From RYN-230 sp963717125 (lineage in GTDB: Bacteria > Actinomycetota > Actinomycetes > Streptosporangiales > Streptosporangiaceae): a stretch of 64,000 nt of DNA. Positions 43,614-52,107 of this stretch are shown piece after piece. A program made the position numbers and the translations under genes. The stretch lies in the NCBI GenBank assembly GCA_963717125.1, contig CAVQVG010000012.1, forward strand, positions 1-64,000, read 5' to 3'. Below the pieces are notes generated by a model that searched no databases, had not been told where the DNA came from, and was given only the letters and a program-made list of their open reading frames with translations. Position 1 is the stretch's first letter. Every line of letters starts with the position of its first letter.

Positions 43614-44781
43614 TCACGGGCAGCTGGCGCTGGCCGCCGAGGCGGCCACGGCGGCGTTGTGCCCGGTCGCCGGGCGAGCTGCGGGCGTCGGCGTCGCGTG
43701 CCCGGGAGCCGACGCGCTCTGCCCATGGCCCGCCGAATCCCCCTGGCCGCCCCCGGCATCGCCCTTGCCGGTGCCCTGGCCCGCAGAACCGCCGTTGCCG
43801 CCGCTCCCCGGACCGGCGGCGGTGAGCGTAGCGGTGCCCGGCAGCAGCTTGATGTCCAGCGGGCCCCCGGCCACCGGGTAGCTGCCCAGTGTGACCCACT
43901 GGCCAGCCCTGGCCGCCTGGTCGATCGACACGCTGCCCAGGCTCACCGCCCCGGCCGAGATCGCGTAGCTGGCCACGCCGAGCGCGTTCTGGGTCGGCAC
44001 GAACACGGCCAGCCGGCACGCCGAAGCCCGGGCACCAGGGTGGAAGAACCAGGTCAAAGTGGAGGGACTGGCCTGGTTGCCGTTCGGGTCCATGGTCCAG
44101 ACCGAGCTGCCGTCGCAGCCGTTGCCCGTCCAGCCGCCTCCCGCGGCGGTCCAGGCCGGTCCGGTGGTCGCGGCGGCCAGACTGATCCCGTCGCCCTGCC
44201 TGTCCGGGCAGCCGACCCCGGCCACGGCCAGCCCGGGCCCGGCCTGCCGGGACCGCCCCCGGGCCGCGGCCCGGCCCCGCCCCGGCCTGGCTCGTCGCAT
44301 CCCGGGCCGGGCCGGCCCCGCGCTGGGCCCGGCCGGTCCGGGTGACACGATCTGCATCCGGATCCGGCCGCCGCCGGCCGCCATCGCGCGGCCGCTCCCC
44401 CGGACGGGTGCGGCTGGGGCGCTGGCCGGGCCGCGGCCGGTCGGCCCGGACAGCAGTAGGACACCCCCGGCGGCCAGCCCGGCCAGGGCGACGGCGGTCG
44501 CGACGGTGCCGGTCAGCGCCGGGCTGGGCCGCCACCGCCCGCGCCGCGAGCCGGGGCGGGCGGGCCCGGGGCGGGCGGCGCCCGAGGCGGGTGCGCCCGA
44601 GGCGGGTGATCGTGAAGCCGGGCCGGCCTGCGGGAGCGGGCCCGGTACCCGGCGGAAGCTCAGCCCGCGCGGCGAGCCCGTCCAGGCTCAGCCCCTCCCG
44701 CGCCCGCAGGGCACGAAGGTCGCGCAAAAACGCCGCCACATCCGCCGCGGGCATCCCGTGCAGTCCGTCATCAGCTGGCAT
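43614..44781 (-). pseudogene. HTH-transmembrane-golvesin-like domain protein, frameshifted
   Basis: ATG 44781 follows GGGAGGG. The head, ADVAAFLRDLRALREGLSL-like, is a small XRE-type helical region. One frame later comes a transmembrane helix (LTGTVATAVALAGLAAGGVL). The extracellular part has a golvesin/CBM-like beta domain (ACRLAVFVPTQNALGVASYA, VSIDQAARAGQWVTLGSYPV) and a Gly/Ser tail. The break is near 44645. A cytoplasmic DNA-binding-like head on a surface-sensing domain suggests a one-component membrane sensor; this is inference. Confidence 0.62.
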
Positions 44782-45067
44782 CGAAGCACCCTCCCGTGGT
44801 CGAGCCCCCGTGATCGGATCCCCGTGCTGGATTGACGTGCTCTCGCGCTCCTCTTCGCCCGCGGCCCGGGTCAGCCGCTCCGGCCGCGGCCCCGGTCAGC
44901 CGTCACGTTAGCCCGGCACCGGGCACGGAAAGCGGCACAATCGGACGTATCGCCCATTACGGCATTGTGACGACGTAATTCCGGTAACTCTGCGGGCGAC
45001 CGTAAGCCAGTTCGGTGGGGTGCTTGAATGAAGGGGAATTGGCCCGCGACCGTCGGAGGCACTGCCC

Positions 45068-45955
45068 GTGATCCTGGTAACTGGAGCGACTGGCCGGGTC
45101 GGCTACCCGCTGCTGGAGGCGCTGGCCGATACCGGCGCCGAAGTCACCGCGATGGTGCGCGTGCCAGCCAAGGGCGCCGATCTGCCAGGCGCGGCCAAGT
45201 ACGTCGTGGCCAGCTTCGACGATCCGCCGCCCGCTGATGTGCTGCAGACGTTCGACCGGATCTTCCTGCTCAGCCCGGCCCTGGCGGAGCAGGCCGAGCT
45301 GGAGATCCGGTTCATCGACGCGGTGCTCGCCGCGGGCCACCGGCCGCACATCGTCAAGATGGCCGCGGACGGCTTCCAGGACCCGGGCGTCGAGGTCCGC
45401 TTCATGCGCAGCCACCGCGAGGTGGCCGTGCACCTGCAAGCGTCCGGTCTGCCGGTCAGCTACCTGGCGCCGAGCATATACATGGAGACCCTGCTGGCCG
45501 CCGCTGAGCGGATCCGCCGGGAGGGCATCCTCTACGCGCCCTCCGGGCCGGGCCGGGCCGGCTACGTGGCGGCCAGCGACGTGGCCGACGTGGCCGCGCG
45601 GGTGCTGACCGGCCCGGGCCACGAGGACAGGACGTACGTGCTGACGGGCCCGGCGGCGCTCAGCGGCCAGCAGGTGGCCCGGCGGATCTCCACCGTGTTC
45701 GCCCGCGATGTCGGCTACACCGACCTGCCGGCCACGCAGGCCAGGGAGGAACTGCTGGCCAGCGGGCTGAGCCAGTGGGAAGTGGACGGGGCGCTGGAAC
45801 TGTACGACTGGGTGCGCCAAGGCGGGGCGGCCACGGTGACCGCGGATGTGCCGGAGGTTACCGGGCACCCGGCCCGTCCGGTGGAGGACTGGCTCGATGA
45901 CTCCCGGGCCGCCTTCCTGGGCGTTTCGCCGGAGCTGCCGCCGGACGTGTTCTGA
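45068..45955 (+). CDS. NmrA/SDR-a-type NAD(P)-binding protein
   Basis: This 295-residue Rossmann protein starts at GTG 45068 with ILVTGATGRVGYPLLEALAD. MVRVPAKGADLPGAAKYVVA, FLLSPALAEQAELEIRFIDA and YLAPSIYMETLLAAAERIRR match NmrA-like atypical SDRs, including quinone reductases and redox sensors that bind NAD(P) without the Tyr-Lys pair. Function may be enzymatic or regulatory. It is convergent with the DsbA-like gene 10 bp away. Confidence 0.85.
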   Translation: MILVTGATGRVGYPLLEALADTGAEVTAMVRVPAKGADLPGAAKYVVASFDDPPPADVLQTFDRIFLLSPALAEQAELEIRFIDAVLAAGHRPHIVKMAADGFQDPGVEVRFMRSHREVAVHLQASGLPVSYLAPSIYMETLLAAAERIRREGILYAPSGPGRAGYVAASDVADVAARVLTGPGHEDRTYVLTGPAALSGQQVARRISTVFARDVGYTDLPATQAREELLASGLSQWEVDGALELYDWVRQGGAATVTADVPEVTGHPARPVEDWLDDSRAAFLGVSPELPPDVF

Positions 45956-45965
45956 GCCGGGCCAG

Positions 45966-46526
45966 CTAGCCGTCCGCCACCGCGGCCACCGCGGCGGAGA
46001 TCATCCGGGCATTGGCCGGCACCGGCATCCCGTTGACCAGCACCGTGGGCGTGGATAGCACGCCCCGCGCGGTCGCCATCGCGGTCACGTACGGCGGCCA
46101 GTCCAGGTAGCGGCCGCTCTGCACGCACTCGGCGAACGCCGGGGCGGGCAGGCCGACGCCCACGGCCAGGTCGTTCAGTTGCGCGTCGGGCAGGCCCGGG
46201 CCGCCCTCGGGCGGCTGGCTGACGAACAAGGCACGGGCGTATTCGAGAAACCGGCCGCCATCGGACGCGCAGCCCGACGAGGCCGCCGCCCGCGTCGAGT
46301 AGTTCGTGGTTGACGCCGCGTCGAGGAAGTTCATCGGGTGATACGCCAGGCTGATCTGCCCGGCCGAGACCAGCCGGGCGAGCGCGTCGCCCGCGTTCAG
46401 CTCGAACTGGCGGCAGAACGGGCACAGGAAGTCGATGTAGGCGTCCACCGTGACCGGGCCGGATCCTATGACCACCCCATCGCCCTGGGCGGTCGCGCTG
46501 GCCGGGACGTGACTGGGCATGGTCAT
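45966..46526 (-). CDS. DsbA-family thioredoxin-like oxidoreductase
   Basis: This 186-residue protein has a thioredoxin fold: VTVDAYIDFLCPFCRQFELN with the C-P-F-C active site, and STPTVLVNGMPVPANA with the cis-Pro loop. No clear signal peptide or membrane helix is visible, so it may act in the cytoplasm or the amino terminus is mis-set. Members make or reshuffle disulfides or resemble 2-hydroxychromene-2-carboxylate isomerase. The start is ATG 46526 after GGAGG. Confidence 0.85.
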   Translation of the reverse strand: MTMPSHVPASATAQGDGVVIGSGPVTVDAYIDFLCPFCRQFELNAGDALARLVSAGQISLAYHPMNFLDAASTTNYSTRAAASSGCASDGGRFLEYARALFVSQPPEGGPGLPDAQLNDLAVGVGLPAPAFAECVQSGRYLDWPPYVTAMATARGVLSTPTVLVNGMPVPANARMISAAVAAVADG

Positions 46527-46656
46527 GGCTCCACCCTCCCACGGGCCGCCGACCAGCGCGCCGCCAGGCTCAGCTGCGGGGTGAGCGTGACGCGCAGCCC
46601 GGACGGCGGGACCAGGCCGGCCCCGGGACGGGCGGCCCGGGGGCCGGCCTGGCGGC

Positions 46657-47823
46657 CTACCGGCCGGCGATGACGGCCAGGTAGGAGCGGGCGGCCGGGC
46701 TGCTGGTGTTCACGTACAGCCCCATCACCCGGTTACGCCACACCGTGTTCCCGGTGACCGCGTGGCACGGGCACAGCGCGCTGGAGCTCACCGGCACCGG
46801 CCGCCACCGGGCCCGGCCGAACCCGCCGTGCCGCAGCGCCCGGACGTGGGCCATGGCCGGCCCGTGCCCCGTCACGGCCACCAGGTTGAACCCGCCCGGG
46901 ACGGCGGTGATCCCGTCGAAGTGGGTGGTCACCGCCCGGTTGGCGTAGGTGAAGAAGAACGGCCGGCCGAACCGGCCGGTCCGCTCGTTGTAGTCGATCA
47001 GGAGCCCGCGCTGGCCGCCGCGCGCCGACGAGCCGCCGGCCAGCGTGTACCGCGGGCTGCCCGGCCCACCGTCCTGCCAGATGCCGTAGAACGAGCTCTT
47101 GGTGGACAGGCTGCCGTGCAGCCGCAGCAACGTGTACCGCCGCGTGCTGATGTTGTAGATGAACGCGTTCCCGGACACCACGCCGCCGCCCACGGCCGGC
47201 TTCAGGTCGTAGTTGCCCACGACCAGGTGGCCCATCGTGCTGTGCGCGATGGTGTCCAGCACGACGCACTTCGGCCGGCGCCGCGGGCAGGCCGACACGT
47301 GCCCCGTCACGTGCCGCCCGTGCGCGGGCACCGCGATCGAGGTCCACCGGCCGCCGCGCCCGCTGACCGGGCCGAGGTAGATCATGCCCTGGTCGTGCAC
47401 GCCCGGCGGGGCGTCCGACGACACGTAACTGCCCACCGCCCGGACGTCCCCCCGCGGGATGGCCCGCGGATTGAACAGATGGGTGTCCGGGCCGTAGAAG
47501 GTGGCGGCGGTTACACCGCGGAACGCGGGCCTTAGCACCGACACGGCCGCGCCCCCGGCGCGGGGCAGCGGGCCGTGCCACAGGAACGCGGCCGAGGCTC
47601 CGCCAGCCACGTACGTTCCGGTCAGCACGACGCTACGGCCCCCGGAACCCCGGACCCCGGTCACTGTCGCGCCCGTCCGCAGGATGGACCGGACGGTGCC
47701 GGGCCCCGCCGTCCGCGGCTGGGCCGGGCTGACCGGGCCGGCCAGCGCCGGAGCGGCGGTCATTATGGCCAGCGCCGCGGCTGCGGTGCCGGAAAGAATG
47801 GGAATGGCTCGCGCTATCTTCAT
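46657..47823 (-). CDS. Secreted protein of unknown function
   Basis: This 388-residue protein starts at ATG 47823 with a Sec signal (SGTAAAALAIMTAAPALA). The mature chain alternates short strands and Gly-rich turns (GTYVAGGASAAFLWHGPLPR, VVSGNAFIYNISTRRYTLLR, LAGGSSARGGQRGLLIDYNE), suggesting a beta-propeller. Cys pairs (SACPRRRPKCV, ALCPCH) may be disulfides. No enzymatic motif is recognised. It is divergent from the P1 peptidase gene. Confidence 0.65.
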   Translation of the reverse strand: MKIARAIPILSGTAAAALAIMTAAPALAGPVSPAQPRTAGPGTVRSILRTGATVTGVRGSGGRSVVLTGTYVAGGASAAFLWHGPLPRAGGAAVSVLRPAFRGVTAATFYGPDTHLFNPRAIPRGDVRAVGSYVSSDAPPGVHDQGMIYLGPVSGRGGRWTSIAVPAHGRHVTGHVSACPRRRPKCVVLDTIAHSTMGHLVVGNYDLKPAVGGGVVSGNAFIYNISTRRYTLLRLHGSLSTKSSFYGIWQDGGPGSPRYTLAGGSSARGGQRGLLIDYNERTGRFGRPFFFTYANRAVTTHFDGITAVPGGFNLVAVTGHGPAMAHVRALRHGGFGRARWRPVPVSSSALCPCHAVTGNTVWRNRVMGLYVNTSSPAARSYLAVIAGR

Positions 47824-48007
47824 ATGCCCCCCTGTGGTTATTCTGCGCCGCAGGAATGGTCCTGCCGCTGAGCTCAACCTAACCGGAGTGATTAACGTCC
47901 GGTAAAACATGGCGACGTTTTTCCGGCTGGGCATTACCCGGTCGGCCGGCAAAAGCGGCTAATGGCGGCAACTCGGCCGGATCCGGCGCAGGCTAGGCTG
48001 CTGCTCC

Positions 48008-48949
48008 GTGACAGACCAGCAGCTCAACGCCGCTCACCTGGCAACTCCGGCTGGCACCCCCCGGGCCCGCGCGCTCGGCGTGCCGTTCGGCGGGACGCCT
48101 GGGCGGTGGAATGCGATCACCGATGTGCCCGGGGTGGAGGTCGGCTACCGGAGCATCATCCGCGGGGTGGCCGCGGAGACCTGGGACGGCTACCTGAACG
48201 ACATCAACGGGCAGCACGTCACCGAGGAGGACTGCGTCACGGCGCTGGACGCGGCCCGGACCGGCCCGCTGGACGAGGGCGCCGTGGGTGGCGGCACCGG
48301 CATGATCTGCTACGGCTTCAAGGGTGGCAACGGCACCGCGTCCCGGCTGGTCAGTCACGGCAGCACCGGCTACACGGTGGGCGTCTTCGTGCAAGCCAAC
48401 TTCGGCGCCCGCCATGAGCTGGTGCTGGCCGGGCGGCCGCTTGGTGACGTGCTGCCCGAGGACGACCCGCTGCGCGAGTACCGCGCGGCGCCGCCCGGCG
48501 CGGGCTCGGTCATCGCCATCGTGCTCACGGACGCGCCGCTGCTGCCGCACCAGTGCAAGGCGCTGGCCCGGCGGGTCACCCTCGGGCTGGCCCGCACGGG
48601 GACGGCCGGCTCGCACTCCTCCGGCGACCTGTTCCTGGCCTGCTCCACCGCGAACCCGGGCGGGTTCAGCCGGTACGGGACCCGGGACGGCCGGCCGTAC
48701 GACCAGCTGGCGTTCGTGCCCTGGGACGCCATCGACCCGTTCTTCACCGCGGTGGTGCAGGGCACCGAGGAAGCGGTGGCCAACGCGCTGTGCGCCGGCG
48801 AAGAGATGACCGGCTACCGTGACCACCGCGTCCCAGGACTACCCCGGAACCGCGTCGCCGCAGTGTTCCGCGCCCGCGCCGAAGGGGGCGCGCCGCCGAC
48901 TGGACTGAGGAGCGCCGCGCCGAAGGGGGCGCGCCGCCGACTGGACTGA
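48008..48949 (+). CDS. P1/DmpA-family aminopeptidase with internal gap
   Basis: This 313-residue protein has NAITDVPGVEVGYRSIIRG, EGAVGGGTGMICYGFKGG and TGTAGSHSSGDLFLACSTAN around the N-terminal-nucleophile Ser. Family members of this kind normally carry about 85 residues (VRTGVTAILP region) between RSIIRG and the segment ETWDGYLNDINGQHV; here they adjoin directly. An in-frame deletion is the likely cause, so activity is doubtful. The last 25 residues are read from a 41-bp tandem duplication. Start GTG 48008. Confidence 0.72.
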   Translation: MTDQQLNAAHLATPAGTPRARALGVPFGGTPGRWNAITDVPGVEVGYRSIIRGVAAETWDGYLNDINGQHVTEEDCVTALDAARTGPLDEGAVGGGTGMICYGFKGGNGTASRLVSHGSTGYTVGVFVQANFGARHELVLAGRPLGDVLPEDDPLREYRAAPPGAGSVIAIVLTDAPLLPHQCKALARRVTLGLARTGTAGSHSSGDLFLACSTANPGGFSRYGTRDGRPYDQLAFVPWDAIDPFFTAVVQGTEEAVANALCAGEEMTGYRDHRVPGLPRNRVAAVFRARAEGGAPPTGLRSAAPKGARRRLD

Positions 48950-48957
48950 GGAGCGCG
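48876..48957. repeat. 41-bp tandem duplication
   Basis: Two copies (48876-48916 and 48917-48957) differ only at the last base. Since 41 is not a multiple of three, the second copy is read in a new frame and sets the P1-family stop codon. GCGGAGCGAGGAACGAGCGA follows. Confidence 0.85.
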
Positions 48958-49110
48958 GAGCGAGGAACGAGCGACAAGCGACGAGGGAAGTCGGCGGGTA
49001 AAGCGCCCCCGGAGGCGCAAAGCTAGCAGAGTGAGCCCGGCCAGACCCAGCGCCGCCGCCGGATCTGGGGCGGCCGGTTCTGAGCTGGCCGGACTCACCG
49101 GGGGCCTAGG

Positions 49111-49737
49111 TCAGTACCAGCCGTAGGCCAGCTCGTGCTGCCAGGCGCGGCGCGGGTACCCGTACCGGCTCTTGATGTAGCGCAGGCCCCAGCGGATCTG
49201 CGTGGTGGCGTTGGTCCGCCAGTGCTTGCCCGCGCTGGCCATCTTGCTGCCGGGCACGGCCTGCGGGATCCCGTACGCACCCGAGGACGGGTTGTAGGCG
49301 TACTTGTTCCAGCTGCTCTCCCGGTTCCACAGCTTGTCCAGCGGGGAGAACTGCCGGCCGCCCCAGCCGAAGTGACCGAGCATCTTGCGCGCGGTCTGCC
49401 GGGCCGCCCTGGCCGCCGACGCGGCCGCCGCATCGAGCCGGACGGCCGGGCGGGCGGTGCTGCCACGGCGGATCACGATGGTCAGGTGCGCGCCGGTGAT
49501 GGCGGGGGTCGGGGTCACCGCGGCGCTGGCCGGTCCGGCCTCGTGGGTGACCGTGGGTGCGTTGGCCGCCGTGGCCTGCGCGCCCGCTGAGCCCAGGCCG
49601 CTCAGCGAGCCAGCCGCGGGGCCGGCGGTGGCGAGTGCTGCGGCCGTGACGGCAGCCGTGGCGACGGCTGTGCCCGCCGCGGTCAGCGCAGCTTTGACGG
49701 TAGTGGATTTACGGTTAGGCGTCCTGGTCAGGGACAA
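49111..49737 (-). CDS. Secreted transglycosylase-like/APF C-terminal domain protein 1
   Basis: This 208-residue exported protein has a long hydrophobic start (AALTAAGTAVATAAVTAAAL), a spacer, then a lysozyme-like C-terminal domain: WNRESSWNKYAYNPSSGAYG with the likely catalytic Glu, PQAVPGSKMASAGKHW and QIRWGLRYIKSRYGYPRRAW. Domains of this type cleave peptidoglycan. TTG 49737 is preferred because the paralogue at 50046 starts at a TTG in the same AAGGTTCATC context. A long conserved leader precedes it. Confidence 0.85.
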   Translation of the reverse strand: MSLTRTPNRKSTTVKAALTAAGTAVATAAVTAAALATAGPAAGSLSGLGSAGAQATAANAPTVTHEAGPASAAVTPTPAITGAHLTIVIRRGSTARPAVRLDAAAASAARAARQTARKMLGHFGWGGRQFSPLDKLWNRESSWNKYAYNPSSGAYGIPQAVPGSKMASAGKHWRTNATTQIRWGLRYIKSRYGYPRRAWQHELAYGWY

Positions 49738-49912
49738 GATGAACCTTCGGTCGGGCGCGATTGACACATGCGCTCGGCTTCCACCCGGGACGCGGGCCAG
49801 CCGTCATCACAAATGCGATGCTGGGCTGGCGGCGGCGTGCGGACGTGGCGCGGGGACAGGGCGCCGGGCGGCTCACAGGCGGCCATCACGCACGCGGGGT
49901 GCTTGCCGGACT
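49738..49912 (-). ncRNA. Structured 5' leader, copy B
   Basis: About 175 nt before the muralytic gene at 49111 match the leader at 50784. Shared blocks are GCAAGCACCCCGCGT, CGTGATGGCCGCC, GGCGCCCTG, ACGCCGC and TGACGGCTGG, then GGGTGGAA and AAGGTTCATCTTG. GCCAGCC/GGCTGGC forms a stem with a nested CATC/GATG. Loops differ between the copies while stems persist, as in a structured RNA. Riboswitch-like regulation is inferred. Confidence 0.55.
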
Positions 49913-50045
49913 ACCCTGCCGGAAACCTGACCTTAATGATCCTTAAATCGGGATATGGACAGTATGAAATACGTCACACTCGGGCAGGGTGCAGCGGCCG
50001 TCCCGGGGGGGTGGGACGGCCGCTGCAGCTCGGCGGGGCGGGGTT

Positions 50046-50783
50046 CTAGTACCAGCCGTCGGCCTGCTCGTGCGACCAGGCCGCGCACGGTGAGCCGTAG
50101 GTCAACTGGATGTAGCCCAGGCCCCAGCGGATCTGGGTGGCTGCATTGGTCTGCCAGTCGGCGCCCGCGCTGGCCATCTTGCTGCCCGGCAGCGCCTGCG
50201 GGATGCCATAGGCGCCCGAGGTTGGGTTGCTGGCGGTCACGTTCCACCCGCTCTCCTGGTTCCACAGCGGCTGCAGGCAGCTGAACTGGGACGAGGACCA
50301 GCCGTAGGAGCCGAGCATGCTCTCCGCGATCTGCTGGGGGTTGCCCTGCGGGGCGGCGGCGGATGCCGGCGAGCTGCTGCTGGCCTGAGCGGCCTGCCGG
50401 GCCGCGGCCGCCTTAGCCGCGGCCGCCGCCTTGGCCGCCGCGGCCGCCTTGGCCGCGGCCCGGGCCTGGGCTGCCTGCCTGGCCCTGGCCTGCGCGGCCT
50501 GCTGCCGCAACTGGGCCTGCACCGCCGCCGCCTGGATGGCGCGGAGCTGGTGCGACGTGTCCGCCTGCACGGTCTGCGGGGCGACCGAGCTGGCGGTGGC
50601 GTGCGATCCCGCGAACGCCGCCGCGTCGGCCAGGCTGCCCGGCGAGCCCGACGAGCCTGGCCAGGCGGTCGTCGTGCCGGCCACCACGCCCACGACGGCC
50701 AGCGCCGAGCCCGCGCTGATCAGCGTGGCCTTGGTGTGCTTGCGGGGTTTGCGATGAGTAGGGGTCCGTCGGCTGAGGGACAA
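50046..50783 (-). CDS. Secreted transglycosylase-like/APF C-terminal domain protein 2
   Basis: This 245-residue paralogue of the preceding gene has a signal helix (LISAGSALAVVGVVAGTTTA) and a long Ala/Gln coiled segment (RQAAQARAAAKAAAAAKAAA). The same lysozyme-like end follows (LWNQESGWNVTASNPTSGAY, PQALPGSKMASAGADW, IQLTYGSPCAAWSHEQADGW), with Cys pairs added. It is expected to be an extracellular peptidoglycan hydrolase. TTG 50783 follows AAAGG. Confidence 0.85.
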   Translation of the reverse strand: MSLSRRTPTHRKPRKHTKATLISAGSALAVVGVVAGTTTAWPGSSGSPGSLADAAAFAGSHATASSVAPQTVQADTSHQLRAIQAAAVQAQLRQQAAQARARQAAQARAAAKAAAAAKAAAAAKAAAARQAAQASSSSPASAAAPQGNPQQIAESMLGSYGWSSSQFSCLQPLWNQESGWNVTASNPTSGAYGIPQALPGSKMASAGADWQTNAATQIRWGLGYIQLTYGSPCAAWSHEQADGWY

Positions 50784-50950
50784 GATGAACCTTTGCTCAG
50801 GCGCGCTCGCGCCATCCGGTTTCCACCCAGGGCACAGAACCAGCCGTCAGGAAGGGGGCTGGCCAGCGGCGTAAGGATGTTGGCGCGGGGGCAGGGCGCC
50901 GGCCGCGGCGAATCGGCGGCCATCACGTACGCGGGGTGCTTGCGGGAACC
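50784..50950 (-). ncRNA. Structured 5' leader, copy A
   Basis: This is the partner of the leader at 49738. It has the same blocks in the same order, with GGCGCG/CGCGCC and CCAGCC/GGCTGG hairpins just before the TTG start. The order of its conserved blocks does not clearly fit the c-di-AMP (ydaO) riboswitch known upstream of actinobacterial muralytic genes, so it is either a divergent member or a different RNA. Confidence 0.55.
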
Positions 50951-51100
50951 CAGAATGCCGAAGATCGCCAATCCGCCAGCCGAAACCGGCATAACGGCCG
51001 CGTGAAAAACCTCACACCAAGTACCCGTAAAGCCCGATTACCTGCCCTTTTGTGACTTCCCGTCGCGGTGACGAGTGCCTGCCTGGGCGGCTCAGCGGGG

Positions 51101-52096
51101 TCAGGTTAGGGCGGGGATGATGGTGTTGCCGTAGGCGGCCAGGGTCTCGGCCGCCTGGTCGTGCATCAGGTAGACGGCGAACTGGTCGGCGCCGATCTCG
51201 GCCAGCTCGTGCAGCCGGTCCAGGTGCGCCTCAACCGGGCCGAGCAGGCAGAACCGGTCCACGATGGCATCCGGCACGAAGTCCGTGGACGGGTTGCCCG
51301 CCTTGCCGTGATGGGCGTAGTCGTAACCCTCCCGGCCCTTGATGTAGTCGGTCAGCTCGTGCGGCACCGGGCCGTCCACGCCGTACCGGGCCACCAGGTC
51401 GGCCACGTGGTTGCCGACCATGCCGCCGAACCAGCGCAGCTGGTCCCGCTGATGCGGCAGGTCGGCGCCGACGTAGGCCGGCGCGGCCACGCAGATGGTG
51501 AGCTCGGCCGGGTCGCGGCCGGCCGCCTCGGCCGCGGCGCGGACCGAGCTGACCGTCCACCGGGCGATGTCCGGGTCGGCGGTCTGCAGGATGAAGCCGT
51601 CGGCCTGCTCGCCCACCACGGCCAGCGCCTTGGGCCCGTAGGCGGCCATCCAGATCTCCAGCTTGCCGTCGCGCACCCAGGGGATGCGCAGCGGCGCGCC
51701 GTGCAGCATGACCTCGCGCCCCTCGGCCAGGCCCTTGATCACCTGTATCGCCTCGGCCATGGTGGCCAGGGTGACCGGCGGCTGGCCGATCACCCGCCGG
51801 GCCGAGTCGCCGCGGCCGAGGCCGCACACGGTCCGGTTGCCGAACATATCGTTCAATGTGGCAAACAAGGACGCGGTTACCGACCAGTCCCGGGTGCCCG
51901 GGTTGGTCACCATCGGCCCGACCATCAGCCGCGAGGTCTCGGCCAGGATGGCCGAGTAGATGACGAACGGCTCCTGCCAGAGCACGTGCGAGTCGAACGT
52001 CCAGCCGTAGCCGAAGCCCTGCTGCTCGGCGCTGCGCATGGTGTCCACCACCGCGCTGGCCGGCGGATCGGTCTGCAGCACCACCCCGAAATCCAT
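51101..52096 (-). CDS. LLM-class F420-dependent oxidoreductase (TIGR03842-like)
   Basis: This 331-residue TIM-barrel flavin/F420 enzyme has MDFGVVLQTDPPASAVVDTM, GWTFDSHVLWQEPFVIYSAI, VGPMVTNPGTRDWSVTASLF and CGLGRGDSARRVIGQ. LEIWMAAYGPKALAVVGEQA is typical of luciferase-like monooxygenases that bind F420 or FMN. It sits 11 bp after the dihydropyrimidinase stop. In this setting it may act on the pyrimidine ring, but no direct sequence evidence fixes the substrate. Confidence 0.87.
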   Translation of the reverse strand: MDFGVVLQTDPPASAVVDTMRSAEQQGFGYGWTFDSHVLWQEPFVIYSAILAETSRLMVGPMVTNPGTRDWSVTASLFATLNDMFGNRTVCGLGRGDSARRVIGQPPVTLATMAEAIQVIKGLAEGREVMLHGAPLRIPWVRDGKLEIWMAAYGPKALAVVGEQADGFILQTADPDIARWTVSSVRAAAEAAGRDPAELTICVAAPAYVGADLPHQRDQLRWFGGMVGNHVADLVARYGVDGPVPHELTDYIKGREGYDYAHHGKAGNPSTDFVPDAIVDRFCLLGPVEAHLDRLHELAEIGADQFAVYLMHDQAAETLAAYGNTIIPALT

Positions 52097-52107
52097 CGTG
52101 CCCCCTC

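Noticed and set aside
49738..50950. Firm assignment of the duplicated leaders as ydaO (c-di-AMP) riboswitches
   Set aside because: Gene context fits, but the order and spacing of conserved blocks do not clearly match the consensus I know; left as unassigned structured leader.
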